From positions 35,906-99,905 of IMG/VR virus record IMGVR_UViG_3300037245_002806: a stretch of DNA of 64,000 bases. One strand, written 5' to 3'. Position numbers and translations under genes: made by a program. The notes beneath the pieces were generated by a model. It was given only the letters and a program-made list of their open reading frames with translations, made no database searches and was not told the origin of the DNA. Every line of letters starts with the position of its first letter. Positions within the stretch are counted from its first letter, which is position 1. The stretch is from a virus. This document shows positions 41,114 to 48,608 of this stretch, piece after piece.

Positions 41114-41485
41114 TTATTCGCCCCCCTTTGGGGCGGAATCCTCGGCCACCTTGGTCGTGGATCCCTCTACCTTGCCGAATATCCGCCGTTTGACCTTTGG
41201 TTTTTCGGCCTCGATCTCTTTTGGAGCCTCTTGCTTCGGCTCTTCTGGTTTCGGCGCTGGCTTCGGCTCCTCTGGTTTTACCCACTTCGCCGAGCCCTGC
41301 ATTACCAAAACCCCCGCCAGGCTTTGCCCTACCTCTTTCTCCTGGTAGCAAAGCCCAACCTCCAACGTTACTTGCGCCTTGGCGAAAGTAAAAATGCTTC
41401 CTGGGTTCCTGTCAGTGCGTGGCCCCAAGAATAAAAGCCGGCGCTCGCCGATCTTCCAATCCTCGCCGCAACATGGTTTCCCCAT
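41114..41485 (-). CDS. Late protein with Pro/Glu/Lys-rich tail, 123 aa
   Basis: N-terminal 65 residues look folded (MGKPCCGEDWKIGERRLLFLGPR, then TFAKAQVTLEVGLCYQ); the rest is a disordered KPEEPKPAPKPEEPKQEAP run and a short basic end. It lies between the glycosyltransferase (74-base overlap) and the tail tube gene. Perhaps a virion minor component or linker protein; unknown. Confidence 0.6.
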   Translation of the reverse strand: MGKPCCGEDWKIGERRLLFLGPRTDRNPGSIFTFAKAQVTLEVGLCYQEKEVGQSLAGVLVMQGSAKWVKPEEPKPAPKPEEPKQEAPKEIEAEKPKVKRRIFGKVEGSTTKVAEDSAPKGGE

Positions 41486-42587
41486 GGTCTCTCTTCCTTT
41501 CTATCCACGAAATGAGCCGCCGCGTCGTCGATTCCCAAGTGTAGGTGCGGGCGGTGGATGTGCCATTCTTTCGAATTGCTTCCGCCGCCGGGCTGCCCCA
41601 TTGGTGCACTATTGCCTTCAGGCAAGCGGCCACGCTATCGACCGTTGGTATGTTTTGCTCCCATTCCATGCCGTACCGCATGATCTGTTTTTGCGGCCTC
41701 GGGATCACCACCGCGGTGCTCTCTCGCACGAATTCGGAAAGCCCGCCCACATCGGTGGAGCATACCAGGCAACCCGCCGCCATTGCTTCGAGCGGTGGAA
41801 GCCCGAACCCTTCACCCAAGCTCGGGAACAGAAAAATATCTGCCGTCCCGTATAGCTTGGCCAAGTCTTCGTGCCCCATGTGCCGGGTATCTATGATCAC
41901 CCGCCCGTCACCGTATGGATCCTCGATCGATTGTTTTTTGGGATCGGCCAGGATTTTAACGTATAGCTGCACGGTTTTGGCAATGTCCACCCCGAGCTTA
42001 TCGTTTACCGTGCCACTCAAGGCGCCCCCGAAAGCCTTATTCCACGCCGGCGCCAATAGGCCATGGCCCTTTCTCGGGTTGTTCGCCCCGACGAAAAGTA
42101 CCCGCAACCGTTCGCACCCCGGTCCGGTAAGCATCTTCCGGCTGGTATCGAGATCGCAGAAAAACGGCGCCACCCCCAACGGGTTTACCTCGGAATCGAT
42201 CCCGCTCCCCAAGAAAGTCTTCTGCACGAACTGAGATGGCACCATTATTGCATCGGCTTTTTCGACGTTGCTCGTAATATCGAACCCCTTGCCGCTTTGC
42301 TGCCCGATCACCCTCGACGGCAAAACCGGTGCCTCCCACATGGTAAAGAGTAGGTTTTGCGCCCATTCGAGCCCCGATGGGTCGAACCGGTGCGGTGGGC
42401 AAAAGTGCAAAATCTGGTCGATCCCCGTTTTCCGCAAGTGCCGCTTGTGCTGGTTCGCCGGCCCAATGTCGATCAACTCGACCCCTGCATGTTTGAGCCC
42501 ATAATACAGGTTAACCTGTGTGGTAAGAAAGCCCCGAGCAACGGGATCGTCCCCCGGTAGCTTATATGCGTAAAATCCGATCTTCAT
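41412..42587 (-). CDS. GT-B glycosyltransferase (GT4-like), 391 aa
   Basis: Start at 42587 (MKIGFYAYKLPGDDP) has GGGGAGGCGGC upstream and shares ATGA with the sulfotransferase-like stop; a reading extended to 43067 runs over that gene in another frame. GANNPRKGH (central) and PSLGEGFGLPPLEAMAAG (E-x7-E region) are typical GT4 sites for nucleotide-sugar binding. It would build a glycan on a virion protein or another acceptor. The neighbouring sulfotransferase-like gene suggests a sulfated sugar. Confidence 0.83.
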   Translation of the reverse strand: MKIGFYAYKLPGDDPVARGFLTTQVNLYYGLKHAGVELIDIGPANQHKRHLRKTGIDQILHFCPPHRFDPSGLEWAQNLLFTMWEAPVLPSRVIGQQSGKGFDITSNVEKADAIMVPSQFVQKTFLGSGIDSEVNPLGVAPFFCDLDTSRKMLTGPGCERLRVLFVGANNPRKGHGLLAPAWNKAFGGALSGTVNDKLGVDIAKTVQLYVKILADPKKQSIEDPYGDGRVIIDTRHMGHEDLAKLYGTADIFLFPSLGEGFGLPPLEAMAAGCLVCSTDVGGLSEFVRESTAVVIPRPQKQIMRYGMEWEQNIPTVDSVAACLKAIVHQWGSPAAEAIRKNGTSTARTYTWESTTRRLISWIERKRDHGETMLRRGLEDRRAPAFILGATH

Positions 42588-43207
42588 GCCGCCTCCCCGT
42601 AACGTGCAATCTGCTCGTGGTACCAGTCCATCGCCTCGTCTAAAAACCCCATGGGGTGTCCGTCTATCGTGACCTTCCCATTGGCGTCGTATTCGGCCCG
42701 CTCCGGCCTCGTCCCCTGTGGAAACCCGCTGTTTACCTTCGGCCATTCCTTGCAGAATTGATCGTAAGCCAAAGCATCCGGTAAGGTTTCGAGATGTTTT
42801 GCGACCCGCCAGATCTTGATCCCTCTGTCGAAGTCCTCCTCTATCGGTAGAAAAACGTAATTGTACCGGCCAACGGATTCCTTTAGCGTTTTCCAAAAAG
42901 AAACGGCAGTGGTTCTGGAAGCGTTTCGCCGGCCACCGTTCATCCGTTGCCACCGGGTAATGTATTGCGCCACCGGCGATCGCAACGGGATCACGGTTTT
43001 TACTTCGGGGTGTTCCTGGGTAACTAACCGCAATCGCTCCGCGTCCACATGGTGCGCGGCGTAGCACCTCGAATCGACCGGGCTTGCTAGCATTTTCTCC
43101 AGAGATACCGGCGCATAATTAAAGCACACCTCGATGAGCTTCCGGGTAAAGCCGGTCCCGGTGCCCGGTACGCTGTAAACCAATGCCTTTTTGCCTAGAA
43201 CGTTCAT
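42584..43207 (-). CDS. Sulfotransferase-like protein, 207 aa
   Basis: YSVPGTGTGFTRKLIE near residues 11-26 resembles the PAPS 5'-phosphosulfate-binding loop and TVIPLRSPVAQYITRW near 71-86 resembles the 3'-phosphate-binding segment of sulfotransferases. The overall length is short but in range. The substrate is unknown; its ATGA coupling to a glycosyltransferase suggests sulfation of a sugar. GCGGGGTGGCG before the ATG. Without an alignment the assignment remains tentative; kinases with a similar P-loop are an alternative. Confidence 0.62.
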   Translation of the reverse strand: MNVLGKKALVYSVPGTGTGFTRKLIEVCFNYAPVSLEKMLASPVDSRCYAAHHVDAERLRLVTQEHPEVKTVIPLRSPVAQYITRWQRMNGGRRNASRTTAVSFWKTLKESVGRYNYVFLPIEEDFDRGIKIWRVAKHLETLPDALAYDQFCKEWPKVNSGFPQGTRPERAEYDANGKVTIDGHPMGFLDEAMDWYHEQIARYGEAA

Positions 43208-43458
43208 CGCCACCCCGCCTCTTGCCGGGCTGTTTTTACCCAATCCGCCGACTCATCCCAAAGTAGATCGCCCTCGACCCCTTGCCCCGCCGGCGGTGGA
43301 TTTTCCTCGGTGTACGGCTTTTGCTCCGGCTTTTGCTGTAGCGTTTGCTCTAGCAAAAGCTGGCTTTGGCACTTGCTTACCATGCGGTTGGTACGGTAAG
43401 CAATCCGCAAGGCGATTACCGAGACCACAAAAGCCACCGCCGCGATAATTAGGTTCAA
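43204..43458 (-). CDS. Single-span membrane protein, 84 aa
   Basis: Begins with a TTG at 43458 in a small overlap with the 43455 gene; AAGGTACAACCC serves as site. LIIAAVAFVVSVIALRIAY is one transmembrane span, followed by a Gln-rich charged segment (QSQLLLEQTLQQKPEQKPYTEE) and an acidic end. It could anchor the glycan/sulfation enzymes or be a small virion-membrane protein. Longer readings to 43746 are an artefact of the neighbouring gene. Confidence 0.6.
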   Translation of the reverse strand: MNLIIAAVAFVVSVIALRIAYRTNRMVSKCQSQLLLEQTLQQKPEQKPYTEENPPPAGQGVEGDLLWDESADWVKTARQEAGWR

Positions 43459-43943
43459 GGGTTGTACCTTACCTTTGCATTGCCGTTGGCATCGACCTGG
43501 TGGAGCCCTTGCCCCTCGGTACCAGGATCGCTCGCCCCGATAATGTGCTGTCCGTTCATCGGCGCCCGCGGCCAACCGACCGCAACGGACAAGAAATCCA
43601 AAACAAAATTTGTGCCAACCGCGGCGACGTGCCCGATCCGGAAGTATCGGAAGCTCGGAAGCGAAAGCGTCCGGCTCTGCACTACCACCAAATACTTGGT
43701 GTTGGCGGTGACTACGATTGCGGTATCTGTCCACACCGTTTGCCATCCCGATGTTCCGTTTTTGCTCTCTTGGATCAACATCTGCAACGTCATGGCGCCG
43801 GTAACCGCTCCGATGGCGGCGTAGTGGTGTAATTCGCGGTAGTCCATCCGATCCGCCGTGGTGTAAACCGTTGCCGGCGTAACGGTGCCTTTGGATTCGT
43901 GCCCAATAACATAGTCGGTAATGTCGAACTGTGCCTTGCTCAT
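43455..43943 (-). CDS. Late protein, 162 aa, head-tail region
   Basis: Start at 43943 (MSKAQFDITDYVIGHESKG) has GGGGGCAGGA upstream; a 17-residue extension is less likely. Beta-rich (MTLQMLIQESKNGTSGWQTVWTDTAIVVTANTKYLVVVQSRT, then ASDPGTEGQGLHQVD). Looks like a single-domain virion protein, perhaps a decoration or stopper component. No family recognised. Confidence 0.62.
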   Translation of the reverse strand: MSKAQFDITDYVIGHESKGTVTPATVYTTADRMDYRELHHYAAIGAVTGAMTLQMLIQESKNGTSGWQTVWTDTAIVVTANTKYLVVVQSRTLSLPSFRYFRIGHVAAVGTNFVLDFLSVAVGWPRAPMNGQHIIGASDPGTEGQGLHQVDANGNAKVRYNP

Positions 43944-43954
43944 TCCTGCCCCCT

Positions 43955-44443
43955 TTATGGCTGGTCTCTTCGCCAGATGTATTTGAATTCCCACCGACTA
44001 GATACGATGGCGAAATTCGGCCACGCGGTAAACGCGAATTTTACATTGGTTAGATTGCTATTGTACGCGGTGCACCCGCGCCGGAAATCCACCAAAACCG
44101 CCTTTTTTATATCATGGGCTACTTCTTGTTGCACTTGCTCTCGGGTGGGTGGCTTTTGCTTCTCGGGCAATAGGCTCCATTTTCCTGCCTTGGCCCCGAC
44201 TATAAAAACCTCCAAAGTCGCGTCGAACTGGAAAGCCGTTAGCTCTTTGTTTCGCTCTTCCGGTGCGATCACCCAATAAGCCGTATCCCATTCGGAATTT
44301 TCGAACCACTTGGGAGAAACCCCCGGAGCCCGTGTGACTAGCCGGCCACCGTGGTGGTACTCGGTGCCAACGTCCTTGCCCGTCTTCTTTAGGGTCTCAA
44401 CCAGGTTGTCTAGGATTTGGTTTGCGATCGGAGTCGTTAGCAT
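43955..44443 (-). CDS. Probable tail terminator/tail completion protein, 162 aa
   Basis: MLTTPIANQILDNLVETLKK, then ELTAFQFDATLEVFIVGAK with a conserved-looking DIKKAVLVDFRRG helix and a final strand pair (FAFTAWPNFAIVSSRWEFKYIWR). The order (one helix, beta sheet, helix, strand) and the position between the HK97-gp10-like gene and the tube gene fit the tail terminator that caps the tube and joins the head. Confidence 0.68.
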   Translation of the reverse strand: MLTTPIANQILDNLVETLKKTGKDVGTEYHHGGRLVTRAPGVSPKWFENSEWDTAYWVIAPEERNKELTAFQFDATLEVFIVGAKAGKWSLLPEKQKPPTREQVQQEVAHDIKKAVLVDFRRGCTAYNSNLTNVKFAFTAWPNFAIVSSRWEFKYIWRRDQP

Positions 44444-44988
44444 TATAAACTCCCCGCAATTGCCCGATCCATGCCCCTTACCAGAGATTGCGCGATATCT
44501 TCCATAATGGTGTCTTTGGCCGCTTCCAAGGCCGGCTCCATGTATGGCCGCGCCGGGATGTTTGATCCGGGGTGGAAAACGGCTTCCCTAAAAACCATGC
44601 CGCCGTCGCGGCCAATAAAAGCAAGAGTATCAGCTTCCCTCGCCTCGATAAAGTGCGCGCCGGTCCGTCCCCCGAATTCGTGGATCGCTGCGTATTTGGC
44701 GTCGTTCGAAAGCCCGCCCACGTATAGCTCCCCTTGGCGCTCGGTGTCTACTCTCTTCATTCGCTGGCGAAGGTTGCCCGACCGAATCTTTAGCGGCCCC
44801 GGCGGGGCATTCGGCGGGTCTTCTATTGGGTCTCGGCTGGTTCCGCCCACCATAAACTTGGTGATCGAAAGCTCCAGAGCGAAATTTAGCCCGTTGTCCA
44901 TCCCCTCGAAAACGAGTTGGTCCCTGTACTGGTCGAAGCGCAAAAGCGCGCTCGCCGCTTGTTGGGGTGTTATTTGTGTCCCGGCCAT
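44443..44988 (-). CDS. HK97 gp10-like head-tail/tail completion protein, 181 aa
   Basis: Contains KYAAIHEFGGRTGAHF and HPGSNIPARPYMEPALEAAK, the hallmark end of HK97 gp10-type and related neck proteins. The N-terminus is helical. It overlaps the tail terminator gene by one base and starts directly after the late-region repeat (GGTGGTGATATAGA-ATG), which would be its ribosome site. Role: tail completion at the head-tail neck. Confidence 0.82.
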   Translation of the reverse strand: MAGTQITPQQAASALLRFDQYRDQLVFEGMDNGLNFALELSITKFMVGGTSRDPIEDPPNAPPGPLKIRSGNLRQRMKRVDTERQGELYVGGLSNDAKYAAIHEFGGRTGAHFIEAREADTLAFIGRDGGMVFREAVFHPGSNIPARPYMEPALEAAKDTIMEDIAQSLVRGMDRAIAGSL

Positions 44989-45005
44989 TCTATATCACCA
45001 CCCGC

Positions 45006-45689
45006 CTACGGTGCCGGCGTGCCCGAATCCGCCGAGATTCGCCGTCCTGTTATCCGGCCCGTGAGTATTCTTTTAACCCGCTTGATCTCCTTCTCCACCG
45101 GCTTCGGCAGGAAGTCGAACCCTGTATAGGTGCGGTTACCTTGATCGTCGGTGATCTGTTTAACCGAAAACTCTTTCCTGTTTAGGTGGTAAAAATACAC
45201 CGCCACGGTTTCCAAACAAAGCCCTTTTACGTCCCATGGCACATCGCCGACGGCTGCCACCCCGCTCCAGTATTTTACTTGGAGCACATCGAGCCCTTGT
45301 ACGAAGTGAAGCGGAAAGGTACCGCTTGCCCCGGTGTATTCGATTTTCCCGCGCTCGGTGTCCAAAATATAGTCGGTTGCCGGGATAATGGTGCCCGCCG
45401 CGAATTCCCTGGTCGAATCGTTGTTTAGCTCGGAGACCGAAAGCACCGGCGCTTGTAAAAGCCAGATCTCCCACGTGCCCGGTTTTAGGATCTTGTGGCG
45501 CTCGGTGATCAACCCCCGGCTCACGACTTCCACCGTAAGCCGGTTTTCGATATTTCTCGAAGCGGTGTTGATCAAAGTGCGTAGGCTGTCACCCTCTGGG
45601 ATGTTCTCTTGGTTTATCGACGCCCACGCTTTCGCCTCTGGCTCTGTTACCAGAGCATACGGAGAAAGCTGAACAACCAATGGGGCCAT
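45006..45689 (-). CDS. Head-tail connector (adaptor) protein, 227 aa
   Basis: The all-helical N-terminal third (LVTEPEAKAWASINQENIPEGDSLRTLINTASRNIENRL) followed by a beta pair and a C-terminal helix is the pattern of HK97 gp6/SPP1 gp15-like connectors, extended by about 100 residues. Position after the capsid genes and before the gp10-like gene fits. Stop TAG at 45006 is followed by the late-region repeat. Confidence 0.78.
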   Translation of the reverse strand: MAPLVVQLSPYALVTEPEAKAWASINQENIPEGDSLRTLINTASRNIENRLTVEVVSRGLITERHKILKPGTWEIWLLQAPVLSVSELNNDSTREFAAGTIIPATDYILDTERGKIEYTGASGTFPLHFVQGLDVLQVKYWSGVAAVGDVPWDVKGLCLETVAVYFYHLNRKEFSVKQITDDQGNRTYTGFDFLPKPVEKEIKRVKRILTGRITGRRISADSGTPAP

Positions 45690-45695
45690 GGTTTT

Positions 45696-46397
45696 TTATC
45701 CCTTGATCTTGTTTACCTTGCCCGGTGGCCGCCCACGTCGCTTTTTGGGCTCTTCCGCCGGCTTGGCGTCTTCTGCGTCTGGATTAAAGTCCGGCCCCGC
45801 GATATCCCCTGGCGTATCCGGCTTTAACACGGCGCTTTCGGCCTCGGGATTGATCGGAGCCTGCTTTACGGTATCGGTTTCGCGGTTTTCGAGCCCCTTT
45901 AAATAGTGGTCGTGCTCCGCGACAAGAGTGTCAAGCTCCAGCTTTAGGGCTTGGATTTTCTCGGCCCGCTCTCGCGCGGACATATCTTCGCTGGCAGTGA
46001 TCGGCTTGGCCGCGGCTGCCATCTGTACCGGCTCGTCCCCGAGCACCTCTAACTTGTGCTCCTGGCCCTTCCGCTCTTCCTTGGTGAGATAAAGGATCGC
46101 CGGCCCTTTAAAAGCCTCGCGCTCGCCGTAGTAATACATATATCCGGCACGCAACTTGCATCGGTCCTTGTCCACTTTCGGCCCGACCCCGGATTCGAAG
46201 GCGAGCGCCGGGTTGTAGTTTGGATCGAGGTGACGGGTTGCTAGCGGTTGCTCCTGCTGTTCCCGCGCCGCATGGCTGGTCGTGATCCTCGCTCGGGTTT
46301 GCTCCGGGGTGGTCTCGACCCTGGGTTGTTGCTGCGACATCCCCGGAACCAAAATATCGAGCCCGGTTTCTTTGTCAACTAACTCTTGCTCTGCCAT
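45696..46397 (-). CDS. Late protein, 233 aa, charged with basic RGRP tail
   Basis: Start at 46397 (MAEQELVDKETGLDILVPGM); a 65-residue extension has no site. Long charged, probably disordered or coiled-coil regions (SARERAEKIQALKLELDTLVAEHDHYLKGLENRE). The tail ends EEPKKRRGRPPGKVNKIKG, an AT-hook-like RGRP core expected to touch DNA. Position after the capsid genes suggests a minor head or packaging protein. Function unknown. Confidence 0.62.
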   Translation of the reverse strand: MAEQELVDKETGLDILVPGMSQQQPRVETTPEQTRARITTSHAAREQQEQPLATRHLDPNYNPALAFESGVGPKVDKDRCKLRAGYMYYYGEREAFKGPAILYLTKEERKGQEHKLEVLGDEPVQMAAAAKPITASEDMSARERAEKIQALKLELDTLVAEHDHYLKGLENRETDTVKQAPINPEAESAVLKPDTPGDIAGPDFNPDAEDAKPAEEPKKRRGRPPGKVNKIKG

Positions 46398-46490
46398 GGT
46401 TTCCCATCCTTCCCGAAATGGTTTGCTTAAAAGAGAGGGTTGCCCCGTCCATGGCAAGTAGGGTCGGGAAGAAATGCACCTACCTACCAT

Positions 46491-46508
46491 CTGGGGGCAA
46501 CCCCCAAC
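46491..46508 (-). terminator. Short GC hairpin downstream of the 46513 gene
   Basis: TTGGGGG-TTG-CCCCCAG on the minus strand, 4 bases after the stop region of 46513-47277, without a T tract. It may stabilise the mRNA or slow transcription. Confidence 0.4.
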
Positions 46509-46512
46509 TGGT

Positions 46513-47277
46513 TTACTCCAAGTGACCGAAATCGTGTTGGCCAAAATCGCCAATAACAGGATCTCGCTTGCCGTGGTACAGGTTGAACCCACCGAAAACG
46601 TTGCCGGAAGCGCCTACCACTGCGGAAAGGTAGATCTGGATGTAACGCTTCGTGTGGATGCCGTCGAGGTGCCCAATGTGCACGCCCGTGCTGTTGTCTA
46701 CGCCCACCTCGATGGTCTCATCGCTCGATCCGCCCAAGGTTGCAAAGTCGGAAGCGGTGATCGAGGTGATCGAGGAAAAGATCGCGGTGGTAGTCTTGAT
46801 CGCCGCCTGGGTGTAGGCCACAACCTCGGTGATCGGCTGCGTTTTGACTTCTTCCGGCGGGTACTTACCCTGCACTACCGGAACGATACCAAAGCCCACG
46901 ACGGTAACGTTGCCGACGGTGATCGTCGATGTGGTGTCCACTACCTCGATTCGAAGCCTGCTCGGGTTGGCCGGCTGCGCTGCGATGGTAAGTGCGATGT
47001 TGGTCAGATCCACGGCGGCCACGATGGTGTCATCGGTAACGAGTACCGTATCCCCGACGGCCCCGGAAATGTCCGCCGCGTCGGAAAGGGCGGAATCGTT
47101 GCCGTGCCGAATCTTCCAATCGATCACGCCATCGAGGGGAAGCACGTCAACCGCGAGAAACGCTTGGATGGAATCGAAACCCTTTTTGTCTACGATCGTT
47201 CCCGCCAACGTGGTGGAAATCGCCGTAACGGTGGAAATCACCGAATAAGCGGGTTTAATGGAATGGGTGTTCTTCAT
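46513..47277 (-). CDS. Capsid-associated beta protein, 254 aa (decoration-type)
   Basis: MKNTHSIKPAYSVISTVTAISTTLAGTIVDKKGFDSIQAFLAVDVLPLDGV is followed by strand-rich DTVLVTDDTIVAAVDLTNIALTIAAQ and VGNVTVVGFGIVPVVQG, then FATLGGSSDETIEVGVDNSTGVHIG near the end. The location right after the major capsid gene suits a decoration or minor capsid protein. AAAGGAGATAGAGAG precedes the ATG. No named family can be asserted. Confidence 0.65.
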   Translation of the reverse strand: MKNTHSIKPAYSVISTVTAISTTLAGTIVDKKGFDSIQAFLAVDVLPLDGVIDWKIRHGNDSALSDAADISGAVGDTVLVTDDTIVAAVDLTNIALTIAAQPANPSRLRIEVVDTTSTITVGNVTVVGFGIVPVVQGKYPPEEVKTQPITEVVAYTQAAIKTTTAIFSSITSITASDFATLGGSSDETIEVGVDNSTGVHIGHLDGIHTKRYIQIYLSAVVGASGNVFGGFNLYHGKRDPVIGDFGQHDFGHLE

Positions 47278-47307
47278 CTCTCTATCTCCTTTGTTGTTGC
47301 ACTAATG

Positions 47308-47332
47308 AAAGGCGCCCACGGGGGCGCCCTTA
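47308..47332. terminator. Strong hairpin between capsid and decoration genes
   Basis: AAAGGCGCCC-ACGG-GGGCGCCCTT forms a 10-base stem with one wobble pair; TTTTTT lies on the plus-strand side and TTTCATT on the minus-strand side. For the late mRNA it would act as an attenuator that lets capsid mRNA outnumber downstream genes; this is inference. Confidence 0.55.
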
Positions 47333-47350
47333 GATTTTTTCTCCCACCCT

Positions 47351-48598
47351 CTACGCGGTAAGCGCGTCGGAAATGAGGGTAAACGACTCGACGTGCCGCA
47401 AAGCCACGTCCACTTCGGCGGTGGCCTTCAGCCACACCTGGTTGGTCTGGAAAGCGGTACCGGCTTGCCGGCTGGCGTCCAACTCCAACCCGAGCCACAT
47501 ACCGATGATCAATTCCGCCCAATTGGAGAAGTAGATCTCCGAAAGGTTGGTCCCGCTGCCCTTGGAAAGGTTGGTCGGGATCTGGGTGGTCTCTTCCCAT
47601 TTGAAACCAAGTCGGTCGCCCAACTCGGCATCGGACATCGGAAGCACCACATAGGCGCCGTCGGCCTGGTTGCTGAACTGCGCGATCCGCTCTCGGCGCA
47701 TCTTGCCGGAGATCAACGGGCTCATCGCGTAGCCCATGTTGCCCTTGAGGGCATTCTTTTCGGCCAGAGCTTGCCGCATGAGGTCCGCGGCGGAGAAGTC
47801 GAAAGAGCCACCGTTGGTGCCGAGCGCCACGGTGTTGATTCCGACGGTGTTGGCGATCCCGATGGGTTCGCCGCTAGCCCCGGTGCCCCGCAAGGCTGCC
47901 AAGTCGATGGCCTCTGCGATGGCCATTCCCATATCTTTTCGGACGATCCCTTCGGCTGCCGGTACCGACATCCGTTGCAGACGACTCGACATCTTGACCA
48001 ATGCCGAAATCTGCCGCGGCTGCAAGGCGATTTGGCCAACCGTCGAATCGCTCGGGGTGATCGCTTGGTTCTCACCCGTCCAGAAAGCGGTTGCTCCACC
48101 GATTTGCCTGGGGATCTCGACCGGGCTGCCGGTAAGATTCGGCATTACGGTCGCGCCCAATTTCTCGGTAACGATGTTGGGACGGAGAAGCTCGATAAAG
48201 AAGCTCGAAAGCACCTGGTTCGGTACCAGGTACCCGCCCAACTGGTCGTTGCTGGTGCTCATCTCCCGCTTGCGCGAAAGATCGTCTCGTTCTTTCTCGG
48301 AGATGCCGTAGGCCGCTTCGTCGGTAAGCCCGAAAACTTCCCGCTCGAATTCGGCTCCACGCCAATTGTTGTAAAGGATCCCGTAAGCGGCCTTGATGAA
48401 GGAAAACTCGCGTCCGTCGTTTTTCTCCTCGCTGCCCGGAACCCCGACAACCCGTTTCGAACCCTCGGCCCGAATCCCGGCCAAAGCCTTGTCCGTCTCG
48501 GTTTGTTTGTCCTCCATGACGGTGAGCCGTTCGCCCACGCTGGCCATGTGCCCACCCAACTTTTCGAGTTGGGCCATAATTTTCTGTAACTCGTTCAT
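47351..48598 (-). CDS. Major capsid protein, HK97 fold, 415 aa
   Basis: The ATG at 48598 has AAGGTGGAGCTA upstream. Residues 1-about 100 are a charged helical delta domain (MNELQKIMAQLEKLGGHMASVGERLTVMEDKQTETDKALAGI) that the prohead protease probably removes. After TSNDQLGGYLVPNQVLSSFF comes the E-loop and P-domain pattern of HK97-type capsids (GENQAITPSDSTVGQIALQPRQISALVKMS, RGTGASGEPIGIANTVG, AELIIGMWLGLELDASRQAG). Assembles the head with the 969-residue protease/scaffold. Confidence 0.93.
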   Translation of the reverse strand: MNELQKIMAQLEKLGGHMASVGERLTVMEDKQTETDKALAGIRAEGSKRVVGVPGSEEKNDGREFSFIKAAYGILYNNWRGAEFEREVFGLTDEAAYGISEKERDDLSRKREMSTSNDQLGGYLVPNQVLSSFFIELLRPNIVTEKLGATVMPNLTGSPVEIPRQIGGATAFWTGENQAITPSDSTVGQIALQPRQISALVKMSSRLQRMSVPAAEGIVRKDMGMAIAEAIDLAALRGTGASGEPIGIANTVGINTVALGTNGGSFDFSAADLMRQALAEKNALKGNMGYAMSPLISGKMRRERIAQFSNQADGAYVVLPMSDAELGDRLGFKWEETTQIPTNLSKGSGTNLSEIYFSNWAELIIGMWLGLELDASRQAGTAFQTNQVWLKATAEVDVALRHVESFTLISDALTA

Positions 48599-48608
48599 TA
48601 GCTCCACC

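Noticed and set aside
42588-43067. 160-residue N-terminal extension of the GT4 enzyme
   Set aside because: It is the shifted shadow of the sulfotransferase-like gene; a strong ribosome site and Met at 42587 begin the real protein.
46398-46592. 65-residue N-terminal extension of the 45696 gene
   Set aside because: No start site, would read through the hairpin at 46491 and the end of the 46513 gene.
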